Source: Nocardioides jishulii (GTDB lineage Bacteria > Actinomycetota > Actinomycetes > Propionibacteriales > Nocardioidaceae). From it: a stretch of 64,000 nucleotides of DNA. Numbering within the stretch: position 1 is the stretch's first letter; the number at the start of each line of letters is the position of its first letter. A program made the translations under genes and the position numbers. A model generated the notes under the pieces. That model saw only the letters and a list, made by a program, of their open reading frames with translations. It did no database searches and was not told the DNA's origin. Shown piece after piece: positions 15,951 to 23,907 of the stretch. Location: positions 124,001 through 188,000 of the forward strand of contig NZ_CP040748.1 of assembly GCF_006007965.1 (NCBI RefSeq), in the 5' to 3' direction.

Positions 15951-17126
15951 ATGACGCAGACCCATGACGGCAGTGAGACCTCGTACGCCCTCGGTCGCGG
16001 CACCGGTCCGCTGCGCGGCGTCAAGGTCGTCGAGATCGCCGGCATCGGCCCCGGACCCCACGCGTGCATGATCCTGGCCGACCTCGGCGCCGACGTGATC
16101 CGCATCGAGCGAGCCGGCGGCGGCACCTTCAACTTCGGCGCGGCCGACCTCCTCACCCGTGGCCGGCCCAGCGTCGCGCTCGACCTGAAGAACCCGGCCG
16201 CCGTCGAGACCGTGCTGCGCCTCGTCGAGGAGGCCGACGTGCTCGTCGAGGGCATGCGTCCCGGCGTCACCGAGCGTCTCGGCCTCGGCCCCGACGACTG
16301 CCTGGCCCGTAACCCGCGCCTGGTCTACGGCCGGATGACCGGCTGGGGGCAGGACGGCCCGTGGGCCCGGGCGGCGGGCCACGACATGAACTACATCGCC
16401 CTGGCCGGCGCCCTCCACGGACTCGGCCAGGACCCGGCGCGCCCGCACTTCCCGGCCAACCTCGTCGGCGACTTCGGCGGTGGTTCGACCTACCTGGTCA
16501 TCGGCGTGCTCGCGGCGCTGCTGGAGGCCCGCCTCTCCGGTGAGGGCCAGGTCGTCGACGCCGCGATCGTCGACGGCACGGCCCACCTGCAGACCATGAC
16601 CGTGGCCTTCGCCGCGATGGGGATGGCCGGTGGTCGCGGCAGCGGCATGCTCGACGGTGGCCTGCCCTGGTACGACGTCTACGAGACCTCGGACGGGGGC
16701 CACGTGACCCTCGGCGCGCTCGAGCCGCAGTTCTGGGACGAGTTCGTGCGCCTCGTCGGGATCGACCTGCCCGACCGCAACGACGGCCGCCACATCCCGG
16801 CCATCCGCACTGCGCTCACGGCGCGGTTCGCGGAGCGTACGCGGGACGAGTGGGCGGCGGTCTTCGACGGCACGGACGCCTGCGTCGCGCCCGTGCTGAC
16901 TGTCGCCGAGGCGGCCGCGCACCCCCACGTCGCCGCGCGAGGGACGTACGTCGAGCACGGCGGCGTGCTCCAGCCCGCGCCTGCGCCGCGCTTCTCGCGG
17001 ACCGAGGCGACGCTGACCTCGACGCCCGCCGAGCTCGGGGCCGACACCCGCGCCGCGCTCAGGGCGTGGGGGATCGAGGACGTCGACGCGCTCATCGAGG
17101 GGGGCGCCGCGGTCCAACGGGACTGA
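15951..17126 (+). CDS. Class III CoA-transferase family, alpha-methylacyl-CoA racemase-like
   Basis: This 391-aa protein begins with the family signature LRGVKVVEIAGIGPGPHACMILADLGADVIRIE and has the residues expected for the racemase branch: His in AAGHDMNYIALAGAL and Asp in LVGDFGGGS. Alpha-methylacyl-CoA racemase swaps the (2R) and (2S) forms of 2-methyl-branched acyl-CoA so that beta-oxidation can proceed. The racemase residues favour this over a formyl- or carnitine-CoA transferase. The gene is divergent from the PadR-FadH fusion and probably shares its control, joining two auxiliary steps of fatty-acid breakdown. ATG 15951 has AGGA 8 bases upstream; ATG 15942 is an alternative. Confidence 0.88.
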   Translation: MTQTHDGSETSYALGRGTGPLRGVKVVEIAGIGPGPHACMILADLGADVIRIERAGGGTFNFGAADLLTRGRPSVALDLKNPAAVETVLRLVEEADVLVEGMRPGVTERLGLGPDDCLARNPRLVYGRMTGWGQDGPWARAAGHDMNYIALAGALHGLGQDPARPHFPANLVGDFGGGSTYLVIGVLAALLEARLSGEGQVVDAAIVDGTAHLQTMTVAFAAMGMAGGRGSGMLDGGLPWYDVYETSDGGHVTLGALEPQFWDEFVRLVGIDLPDRNDGRHIPAIRTALTARFAERTRDEWAAVFDGTDACVAPVLTVAEAAAHPHVAARGTYVEHGGVLQPAPAPRFSRTEATLTSTPAELGADTRAALRAWGIEDVDALIEGGAAVQRD

Positions 17127-17248
17127 CTCGGGGCTGCCTGCTGGTCCAATCCGGTGGGCGGACGCGCATGACAGCCAGCCGCGGTGCGGGCTACCTTGCC
17201 GTCATCGCAGCCCCGGGAGGGTGGCTGGGGGCGCGAGGGGAGACGTAC

Positions 17249-17701
17249 GTGCGCGGGATCCACACGATCGTGGGGGCGGTGGCCGTGGCGTTGCTGGCAA
17301 CGGGACTGCTGACCGGTTGCGCCGACCAGGAGGCCGACGCCTCCACGACCCCACAGAGCGTGGCCGTCGGCGTGCTGCTCCACGACGACGAGCCGGCCGA
17401 GGGCATCGAGCTCGAGCTGCTGGTCCGGCCCTCGCCCCAGGCGGGCAGCGGGGGGCCGGACGCGGAAGCAGAGCTGCTGCGTGTCGCGACCGACACCACC
17501 GACGCTGAGGGCGCCTTCGACCTGAGAGTGCCGGCCGGCGACCTGAGCCCGCACGCGAGCGGCGACGGGATCGTGGGCCTGGAGATCCGTCGGGTCGGAG
17601 GAGAGCCCTGGAGCGTGACCACCACGGTGCGCCTGGTCCGTTCCCCCGAGACCGGGGTGACCCGCGTGGAGGCGGCCGATCGGATGCGCCTGAACCTGTG
17701 A
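17249..17701 (+). CDS. Putative lipoprotein, unknown function
   Basis: This 150-aa protein starts at GTG 17249 after a strong GAGGGGAGA SD. It has a signal peptide with the lipobox LLTGC, so it should be a lipid-anchored extracellular protein. The mature part resembles a small beta-sandwich: VAVGVLLHDDEPAEGIELEL, then TTDAEGAFDLRVPAG, a pattern common in carboxypeptidase-regulatory-like or Ig-like folds. The frame is open further upstream to ATG 17168, but that start would bury the signal peptide. No catalytic residues are visible. Confidence 0.72.
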   Translation: MRGIHTIVGAVAVALLATGLLTGCADQEADASTTPQSVAVGVLLHDDEPAEGIELELLVRPSPQAGSGGPDAEAELLRVATDTTDAEGAFDLRVPAGDLSPHASGDGIVGLEIRRVGGEPWSVTTTVRLVRSPETGVTRVEAADRMRLNL

Positions 17702-17796
17702 CCACCCCCGCGACTGAGGGCCCGTCCCGACGTCGGTGGGACTCGTGTGACGCAATCGGCCGGTGCGGCGATTGCCCGTCGTGGGCATCCGGCACG

Positions 17797-17802
17797 TAGG
17801 CT
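17797..17802 (+). promoter_or_regulatory. Possible -10 box of the helicase leader
   Basis: TAGGCT, with TTGCCC 19 bases upstream (17772-17777), is the best promoter candidate before the second helicase gene. The spacer is long, so the call is weak. It would give a 5' leader of about 145 bases. Confidence 0.3.
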
Positions 17803-17867
17803 GGGGAAACAGACAGGTCGTCAAGTCTTGCCTCGACCGTCCCGCAGCCCCTCATCGAGAGGCTCGG

Positions 17868-17935
17868 CCTCGCTTCGCGAGGTACGCGGCAGTTCGCTGC
17901 CAACTCCGCCACCGGTGGAGGCGTTGGTGAGACGC
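17868..17935 (+). promoter_or_regulatory. Structured 5' leader of the second helicase gene
   Basis: Several hairpins follow one another upstream of ATG 17955: CCTCGC-TTC-GCGAGG (17868-17882), GGCAG-TTCG-CTGCC with an ultrastable UUCG loop (17888-17901), the palindrome CCACCGGTGG, and GGCGT paired with ACGCC just before the start. Long structured leaders are common for cold-induced helicase genes and could mediate autoregulation. No known riboswitch class fits. Confidence 0.5.
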
Positions 17936-17954
17936 CAACCAGAAACGATCACAC

Positions 17955-19426
17955 ATGAACTTCGCCGAACTTGGCGTTCCTTCCGTCCTGTCCGCCATCC
18001 TCGCGGAGCAGGGCATCACGTCCCCCACCCCGATCCAGGCGGCGACGCTGCCCGACTCCCTGGCCGGACGCGACGTCCTCGGCCGCGGTCGCACGGGCTC
18101 GGGCAAGACGTACGCCTTCCTTCTCCCGCTCGTGGCGCGGCTCGACGCCGCCAAGCTTCCGGCCATGCCGAACAAGCCGCGCGCGATCATCCTCGCTCCC
18201 ACGCGTGAGCTCGTCACCCAGATCAAGGACGCGCTGGAGCCGATGGCCACGGCCACCGGCCTCCGGGTGCAGACGGTCTTCGGCGGTGTCGGGCCAGAAC
18301 CCGCAGGTCAACGCGCTGCGCAAGGGTGTCGACGTCATCGTCGCCGCCCCGGGTCGCCTCGAGGACCTCATGGGTCAGGGCCACTGCGACCTCTCCGCCG
18401 TCGAGGGTCACGATCCTCGACGAGGCTGACCACATGGCCGACCTGGGCTTCCTGCCCGGCGTGAAGCGCATCCTCGACAAGACGCCCCAGTCGGGCCAGC
18501 GCCTGCTCTTCTCGGCCACGCTCGACGGCGCGATCAACGTGCTGGTCAAGCGCTACCTGAGCAACCCGGTCACCCACGAGGCCGACTCGGCGCAGTCGCC
18601 GGTCTCGAAGATGTCGCACCACGTGCTGCACATCGGCCGCGAGTCGCGCGTCCCCGTCCTGGTCGACCTGACCAGCGCCCCGGGCCGCACGGTCATCTTC
18701 ACCCGCACCAAGTACGGAGCGAAGGCCCTCGCCCGCCAGCTCAACAAGAGCGGCGTCCCCGCGGTCGACCTGCACGGCAACCTGTCGCAGAACGCCCGCA
18801 CCCGCAACATGGAGGCGTTCCACTCCGGCAAGGCGATGACCCTGGTCGCGACCGACGTCGCCGCCCGCGGCATCCACGTCGACGACGTCAACCTCGTCAT
18901 CCACGCCGACCCGCCGGCCGAGCACAAGGCCTACCTGCACCGCTCGGGTCGTACGGCCCGCGCTGGCGCCGAGGGCACCGTCATCACGCTGATGACCGAC
19001 GACCAGGTGCGCGACGTGCGTGACCTGACCCGTCAGGCCGGCATCAAGCCGACCACCACCAGGGTGGCCAGCGCCAGCGACCCGATCCTGGTGAAGCTCG
19101 CTCCCGGCGAGCGCGCGTTGGTCAAGGGTGGCTACGAGCCCCCGGCCCCGACGTCGACGCGTTCGTCGGACGGGGAGCCCAAGACCGGCGGCCGCAACCG
19201 TCAGCGCCGCAAGACCGGCACGAGCCCCAACACCCGCTCCGGCCAGCCGAAGCAGGGCGGCGGTCAGCGTTCGGGTGCTCCCAAGGCCGGCGGCCAGAGC
19301 TCCGGCGGCCAGCGCTCGGGTGCCCCCACGTCGGGTGGCCAGCGTTCCGGCGGACAGCGTTCCGGCGGAGCCCGCACGGGTGGCTCGTCCACCCACAGCG
19401 CTGCCTCCTTCAGCGGACGCCGCTGA
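17955..19426 (+). pseudogene. DEAD-box RNA helicase, RhlE-like, broken by two +1 shifts
   Basis: Read through two corrections, this is a 489-aa DEAD-box helicase. Motifs are SPTPIQ, GRTGSGKT, PTREL, APGR, LDEADHMADLGF, SATLD, ATDVAARGIH and HRSGRTARAG, then a Gly/Ser/Arg-rich tail with GGQRSG-type repeats that would bind RNA. The first break is an extra G in the GGG at 18291-18293, after motif FGGVG. The second is an extra G in the GGG at 18405-18407, just before the DEAD motif. Each fix restores conserved protein sequence, and removing both makes the span divisible by 3. Either the gene is dead or these are homopolymer sequencing errors. The long structured leader suggests a real, regulated gene. 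The SD is weak. Confidence 0.85.
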
Positions 19427-19448
19427 CGCACACCACGACTCCGGTCCA

Positions 19449-19484
19449 CGACGCCGGCGCAACGATCTCGTTGCGCCGGCGTCG
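19449..19484 (+). terminator. Long perfect hairpin after the helicase
   Basis: A 17-bp perfect stem with arms from 19449 and to 19484 (core GACGCCGGCGCAACGA) closes on a 2-base TC centre. It starts 23 bases after the helicase stop codon. There is no clear T tract, as is common in actinobacteria. Confidence 0.65.
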
Positions 19485-19551
19485 GCGTGTCCGGGAACGT
19501 GTGCCGGTGCCGGTGCGTTGGACATGTTCCGAGCATCCGGAGGAGCCCCCC

Positions 19552-20217
19552 ATGGTCAACGATCTCCGCGCCACCGTCCATGCCCAGGTCGAACGCCTGG
19601 TCGAGCTGGGCTACCCCGCGCTGGCGGGCCTGGAGCCCGAGCAGTTCCGAGCGTTGCTGAGTCCGCTCGCCGAGATCGACGACGTCGACCTCGCGGAGTA
19701 CGACGGCGGACCCGGAACGGTCCCGTGCGTGCTCGTGGTGCCCCCCGGGCTGGTGCCTGCGGACCTCACCGTCCCCCTGCTCCGGCTCGCCGGCAGCGAC
19801 CGTCCGGGCTTCGTCGACCGTCACCACGGTGAGGACGGTCTGGCTCCCTTCCGCCCCGTCAACGGGCTCGCGGTGCCGCCCGATCCCTACCTGCTGCTGG
19901 GCTTCGACCGGGGCGAGGAGTTCCGCGACGTCGCGCCCCAGGACGCGCTGCCCGTGATCACCGGCCGGGGGCGTACGCCCGTGACCGTCGAGGAGGGGAT
20001 CGCGGCCGCCACCCACGTGCCCGGCGTGCTGGAGAAGAACCGGTGCTTCATGCTCTCGGGGTCACGGCGCGTGGAGCGCACGGGTGACCGTCGGGTGCCG
20101 GCCCTGTGGATCAGCGAGCGTGCGCCCAAGCTGGGGTGGTGCTGGGACGGCAACCCGCACAGCTGGCTCGGGGTGGCCTCGGCCGCGCGCCGGATGGGGG
20201 CCCCGCCCGCTCCGTAG
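19552..20217 (+). CDS. DUF5701-like protein, unknown function
   Basis: This 221-aa protein has a strong GGAGGAG SD before ATG 19552. It opens with VHAQVERLVELGYPALAGLEP and has LLGFDRGEEFRDVAPQDALP in the middle and WCWDGNPHSWLGVASAARRMG near the end. This resembles the actinobacterial family DUF5701, by recall rather than by search. It has no signal peptide or membrane segment, and no catalytic pattern is clear. Its TAG stop codon is part of the -10 box of the next gene. Confidence 0.7.
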   Translation: MVNDLRATVHAQVERLVELGYPALAGLEPEQFRALLSPLAEIDDVDLAEYDGGPGTVPCVLVVPPGLVPADLTVPLLRLAGSDRPGFVDRHHGEDGLAPFRPVNGLAVPPDPYLLLGFDRGEEFRDVAPQDALPVITGRGRTPVTVEEGIAAATHVPGVLEKNRCFMLSGSRRVERTGDRRVPALWISERAPKLGWCWDGNPHSWLGVASAARRMGAPPAP

Positions 20218-20220
20218 GGT
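20215..20220 (+). promoter_or_regulatory. -10 box for a leaderless CPBP protease mRNA
   Basis: TAGGGT ends 6 bases before GTG 20227 and contains the stop codon of the upstream gene. Confidence 0.45.
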
Positions 20221-20226
20221 GGAGCC

Positions 20227-20919
20227 GTGCAGCTCCAGCGATGGCTACGACGCGCCCTGTGGGACGTCGTACCGCGCAACCAGCGCGAGAGTGACGCCCA
20301 GCTGCGCCGACGCCAGTGGATCACCGCCCTGGTGGTCCTGGTGGGCGCGGCGGTGCTGGGCTGGTCGGTGAGGCTGGAGCCGGGCAACGCCCTCTTCTAC
20401 GTCGGCACCCTGGGCCTGGCCGTGGTCTGGGCCGTCGGTGCCTTCGCGGCGGGGCCGTTGCACCTGGGCCGCATCGCGCTGCGCGACACGCTCGTACGCC
20501 CGGTGCTGACCCCGCTCGCGCTGGGGTTCTCGCTCGCCGCGGTCTTCATCGCCGGCGCACTGCTCGTACGCGAGGTCCCGGTGCTCGAGGACCAGGTCGT
20601 CAACGTGCTCGACTTCGCTGACCAGGGCTCGGTGCCGCTGCTCGTGGTGATCACGCTGGTGAGCGGGGTCGCCGAGGAGCTCTTCTTCCGTGGGGCTCTC
20701 TACGCCGCGGTGCCGCGCCATCCGGTGCTGTGGAGCACCGCCGCCTACGTCGTCGCGACTGCCGCCACGGGCAACGTGATGCTCTCCTTCGCGGCCGCGT
20801 TGCTCGGCACGCTGTGTGGCCTGCAGCGGCGCGCCTCCGGCGGCGTCCTCGGACCGATGCTCACGCACGTGAGCTGGTCGCTGACGATGCTGCTGGTGCT
20901 GCCTCTGGTGATCGGCTGA
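20227..20919 (+). CDS. CPBP-family intramembrane metalloprotease
   Basis: This 230-aa membrane protein carries the CPBP (Abi/CAAX-like) signature: the EExxxR motif in GVAEELFFRG, and the second conserved His in the GGVLGPMLTHVSWS helix. The FAAALLGTLCGLQ helix between them lacks the usual second His. About six hydrophobic segments are visible, starting at ITALVVLVGAAVLGW. Members cleave within the membrane or help mature peptides; here the substrate is unknown. GTG 20227 is set by the -10 box at 20215. The first 30 residues are basic and probably cytoplasmic. Confidence 0.85.
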   Translation: MQLQRWLRRALWDVVPRNQRESDAQLRRRQWITALVVLVGAAVLGWSVRLEPGNALFYVGTLGLAVVWAVGAFAAGPLHLGRIALRDTLVRPVLTPLALGFSLAAVFIAGALLVREVPVLEDQVVNVLDFADQGSVPLLVVITLVSGVAEELFFRGALYAAVPRHPVLWSTAAYVVATAATGNVMLSFAAALLGTLCGLQRRASGGVLGPMLTHVSWSLTMLLVLPLVIG

Positions 20920-21006
20920 CGCCGGCATCGCCCGGTCTCGGGACGTCATCGGGAGTGGGAGCCCCACGTCGCGTTCGTGATGAAGTCCCGGGGTCCTGGG
21001 TCCGCC

Positions 21007-21900
21007 TCAGCCCTCGCGGTCGGCGAGCGCGCGGCGTACGGCCTCGCGATAGTCGAGGGGATCGAGCGGCACGATGTCGCGGATCGAGTGGTCGGTGACG
21101 ACCACCTCGGTGTCCATGGAGTCGATGAGGTTGCGCCCCGTGGTGACGTCGACGTCGGTGACGAACGCGAGCCAGTACGACGACAGTCGAGGCGTCATCA
21201 CCGGGACCGGCACGATCGGCACGGCCACCCCGGACATCTCCTGGCTGGCGACGCGCATCATGTCGCGGTAGGTCATCACGTCGGGCCCGCCGATCTCGAA
21301 GACCCGGTCGAGGGCTCGCGGCTCGTCGATGACGCCGACCAGGTAGGAGACGACGTCGTCGAGGGCGACCGGCTGGGTGCGGGTGGCGGTCCACCTCGGC
21401 ACCACCATCGCGGGCAGGTTCTTGACCAGCTGCCGGGTCAGCTCCCACGAGATGCCCCCGTGGCCGACCACGATCGCGGCCCGCAGCACCGTCACCGGCA
21501 CGCCGGCCTCCCCGAGCACCGACTCGACCTCGCGCCTGCTGCGCAGGTGGGCCGACAGTGCGTCGTCGTTGCCCAGGCCGCCGAGGTAGACGATCTGGCG
21601 TACGCCGGCCCTCGCTGCCGCCTGCCCGAAGGCGCGGGCGGCGGCGCGGTCGCGTGACTCGAAGTCCCGGTGGTCCAGGGAGTGCACCAGGTAGACGGCG
21701 ACCTCGACCTCGCGCAGCGCCTCGCCCAGGCTCTCGGGGTCGCTGACGTCGGCGCCGACCGCGGTCCCGGGGCCGTCGTACGACTCGGGTCGCCGCGTCA
21801 TCGCGCGTACGTCGTGGCCGCGCTCGACGAGCTCGGGGACGAGCCGACGCCCGACGAAGCCGGTGGCGCCGGCCACCAGGACGTCGGCGGGCGGGGTCAT
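21007..21900 (-). CDS. NAD(P)H-binding NmrA/SDR-like protein
   Basis: This 297-aa protein is an atypical short-chain dehydrogenase. The Rossmann motif is VLVAGATGFVGRRLVPELVERGHDV at residues 7-31. SLDHRDFESRDRAAARAFG and QIVYLGGLG replace the usual YxxxK region, and no Tyr-Lys pair is seen. This pattern belongs to NmrA-like or complex-I-NDUFA9-like proteins, which often bind NAD(P)H as sensors or chaperones rather than as catalysts. ATG 21900 lies 6 bases after the -10 box TACGCT, so the message is probably leaderless. It is divergent from the PPOX gene, with 109 bases between starts. Confidence 0.83.
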   Translation of the reverse strand: MTPPADVLVAGATGFVGRRLVPELVERGHDVRAMTRRPESYDGPGTAVGADVSDPESLGEALREVEVAVYLVHSLDHRDFESRDRAAARAFGQAAARAGVRQIVYLGGLGNDDALSAHLRSRREVESVLGEAGVPVTVLRAAIVVGHGGISWELTRQLVKNLPAMVVPRWTATRTQPVALDDVVSYLVGVIDEPRALDRVFEIGGPDVMTYRDMMRVASQEMSGVAVPIVPVPVMTPRLSSYWLAFVTDVDVTTGRNLIDSMDTEVVVTDHSIRDIVPLDPLDYREAVRRALADREG

Positions 21901-21906
21901 GCTCCG

Positions 21907-21912
21907 AGCGTA
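21907..21912 (-). promoter_or_regulatory. -10 box for a leaderless NmrA-like mRNA
   Basis: On the minus strand TACGCT ends 6 bases before ATG 21900. Confidence 0.45.
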
Positions 21913-21997
21913 GGGGCGTTGCGGTGAGCACGCGAGGGGTCGCGAGGGGCCGTGAGGACGCTCGCCGGACGGCATCCCACGAACCCATGGACGGGAG

Positions 21998-22003
21998 TAC
22001 CGT
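21998..22003 (+). promoter_or_regulatory. -10 box for a leaderless PPOX mRNA
   Basis: TACCGT, identical to the box of the first helicase, ends 6 bases before ATG 22010. Confidence 0.45.
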
Positions 22004-22009
22004 GTCCCC

Positions 22010-22429
22010 ATGACTGAGGCGACGCACGTTCTCGACGACGACCAGTGCTGGGAGCTCCTCCGCGGCGAGGAGTTCGGACGCCTCGCCTTCCACCTGGCCG
22101 AAGAGGTGCACATCGCCCCGGTCAACTACGCCGTCGACCACCAGAGCCTGCTCTTCCGCACGGCCGAGGGCAGCAAGCTGCTCGCCGTGGTGATGAACCC
22201 GGACGTCGCCTTCGAGATCGACACCTACGACGACGAGACCGCCCGCAGCGTGATCGTGCGGGGCACCGCCCGGCTGCTGGAGGAGGACGAGGCGCACCGC
22301 GCCGAGAACGTCCCGCTGCGGCCGTGGGTCGACGCCGACGTGAAGTACAACGTCGTGGAGATCATCCCGACGAAGATGACAGGTCGTCTGTTCGACCTCT
22401 CCAAGCCCTGGACCCACCTCAGGCCGTAG
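22010..22429 (+). CDS. Pyridoxamine 5'-phosphate oxidase-fold flavin/F420-binding protein
   Basis: This 139-aa protein shows the split-barrel PPOX fold: GEEFGRLAFHLAEEVHIAPVNYAVDHQSLLFRT, then GSKLLAVVMNPDVAFEID. The His-Ile-Ala-Pro-Val-Asn-Tyr segment is typical of flavin- or F420-binding members. These small proteins bind FMN or F420 and reduce varied substrates; the physiological role is unknown. It is short and single-domain. Its 3' end overlaps the convergent membrane-protein gene by 11 bases. Confidence 0.82.
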   Translation: MTEATHVLDDDQCWELLRGEEFGRLAFHLAEEVHIAPVNYAVDHQSLLFRTAEGSKLLAVVMNPDVAFEIDTYDDETARSVIVRGTARLLEEDEAHRAENVPLRPWVDADVKYNVVEIIPTKMTGRLFDLSKPWTHLRP

Positions 22430-23066
22430 GCGCGGCCTCGCCCGACCACTGCTCACGCTTGCCCTCCAGCGCTTGGTCGGTCAGCAGCAGGGTGACCGCG
22501 AAGGCGACGGCGAGGAAGCGCGGGGCTCCGAAGAACAGGGCCATGGCGAACATGAAGCCCACGAAGACGAGCAGTCGCCAGTACTCGTGGTTCATCTGGA
22601 CGGTCGGGTCCGCCGTCGCTCCGTGTCCGGCGCTGACCCAGGACGTGTGCCGGCGGTGCTCCGCGACCACCATCTGCGTGGCCAGGGCTGCCAGGACCAG
22701 GAGCTGGACGCCCGTGAAGAACGAGGGGTCGGCCATCACCCCGGCGAAGATCGCCATGGCGCCACCGCCGCCCAGCACGATGGCGTTGTTGTCGGCCAGC
22801 CAGTGCCGGTCCTCGGTGGACAAGGGCTCGCCCTGGACGGGCCGGAAGACCCGCTCCACCTCCTGACCGCCGACCTTGACGGTGTGGGCCTGCTCCTTGG
22901 CGTGGGGATTGGTCACCGGACCCCGTGACTCACGGGTGCGCAGGCGTGCGAACCACAGCGAGGCGAGGATCTCGACTCCCAGGAGCGCAGCCAGGTGGCC
23001 GAAGCTGACCCACCCCAGGATGGCGCTCGCAACGGTGGCGAGGCCACCGATGGTCCCCCACGTCAT
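22419..23066 (-). CDS. Integral membrane protein, unknown function
   Basis: This 215-aa protein has about five or six hydrophobic segments (IGGLATVASAILGWVSFG, LAALLGVEILASLWF, IVLGGGGAMAIFAGVM, LLVLAALATQMVVA, LLVFVGFMFAMALFFGA, FLAVAFAVTLLLT). It resembles small actinobacterial membrane families with a DUF number, which I cannot fix with certainty. ATG 23066 follows GGGGGGA. The upstream ORF extension to 23324 is not supported by an SD. It overlaps the PPOX gene at its 3' end. Confidence 0.7.
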   Translation of the reverse strand: MTWGTIGGLATVASAILGWVSFGHLAALLGVEILASLWFARLRTRESRGPVTNPHAKEQAHTVKVGGQEVERVFRPVQGEPLSTEDRHWLADNNAIVLGGGGAMAIFAGVMADPSFFTGVQLLVLAALATQMVVAEHRRHTSWVSAGHGATADPTVQMNHEYWRLLVFVGFMFAMALFFGAPRFLAVAFAVTLLLTDQALEGKREQWSGEAAPTA

Positions 23067-23201
23067 TCGTCCCCCCGGGTCTGGTGCTGTGGCTGTGCCG
23101 TGCCTCCCGCGCCGGCGCGCCAGCGCGTCCACTCTGGCAGCGCCCGTCATGGCTCGCCCTCGGATTGCCGGAGAACGGGCGCGGCTCGCCGAAAGAGACG
23201 G

Positions 23202-23244
23202 TGGATACCGAGTATGCATACCTGATATACATACCAAGTATCCA
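23202..23244. promoter_or_regulatory. AT-rich operator/promoter for the PadR-ABC operon
   Basis: In very GC-rich DNA, this island has outer arms TGGATAC (23202-23208) and GTATCCA (23238-23244). Inside are the perfect palindrome GTATGCATAC (23212-23221) and TATACATAC. Repeated GTAT/ATAC half-sites are typical of PadR operators. It lies about 60 bases before the padR start at 23305, so autoregulation of the operon is likely. TATACA inside may be the -10 box. Confidence 0.65.
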
Positions 23245-23304
23245 CGCATCGCGTGAGCCTGGCGACCACGCCGGCGCCCGTGGGGAGACGGAGAGGGGAC
23301 GCGC

Positions 23305-23907
23305 ATGTCGGTCAAGCAGGCCATGCTGGCGCTGCTCCAGCAGGGGCCGATGTACGGCTACCAGCTGCGCCAGGAGTTCGAGGAACGCACGGGCTCGACC
23401 TGGCCGCTGAACATCGGGCAGGTCTACACGACCCTGACCCGGCTCGAGCGCGACGGCCTGGTGGAGATCGTCGAGCACGGGGGTGTCGACGACGAGGGTG
23501 AGCAGACCGACGGCGCGGGGGAGCGTCAGGTCAGCTACCGGCTCACCGAGTCGGGTCGCCGCGAGGCGGACGGCTGGTTCACCACCCCGGTCCCGCGCAC
23601 CCAGCCACCCCGTGACGAGCTCGCCATCAAGCTGGCGTTGGCCGTGACGCTGCCAGGCGTCGACATCGGCCAGCTCATCCAGCAGCAACGGACGGCCACC
23701 ATGGCCGCCCTGCAGGAGCACACCCGCGCCAAGCGGGCCCAGCAGACCGATCCGACCAGCGTCGAGGGCCTCGCCCTCGGGCTGGTGCTCGACTCACTCG
23801 TCTTCGACGCGGAGGCCGAGATCCGGTGGCTCGACCACTGCGAGTCCCGGCTTCGCCGTGCCGCCGCCGACCGCGCGGCCACCCCGACCCAGGAGGAAAC
23901 CCGATGA
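23305..23907 (+). CDS. PadR-family transcriptional regulator
   Basis: This 200-aa regulator has the PadR winged helix at residues 1-85: MLALLQQGPMYGYQLRQEFE, then PLNIGQVYTTLTRLERDGLV and VSYRLTESGRREADGWF. An acidic insertion (about 58-70) sits in the wing. The C-terminal half is a helical dimerisation domain (Vir_act_alpha_C type). PadR proteins repress genes for drug or peptide export and are released by ligand. It is the first gene of a three-gene operon: its stop overlaps the ATP-binding subunit start (ATGA). The operator candidate at 23202-23244 lies upstream. Confidence 0.9.
   Translation: MSVKQAMLALLQQGPMYGYQLRQEFEERTGSTWPLNIGQVYTTLTRLERDGLVEIVEHGGVDDEGEQTDGAGERQVSYRLTESGRREADGWFTTPVPRTQPPRDELAIKLALAVTLPGVDIGQLIQQQRTATMAALQEHTRAKRAQQTDPTSVEGLALGLVLDSLVFDAEAEIRWLDHCESRLRRAAADRAATPTQEETR

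Noticed and set aside
17868..17954. Known riboswitch before the helicase gene
   Set aside because: The hairpins do not match a TPP, cobalamin, SAM or glycine pattern, and helicase genes are not typical targets.
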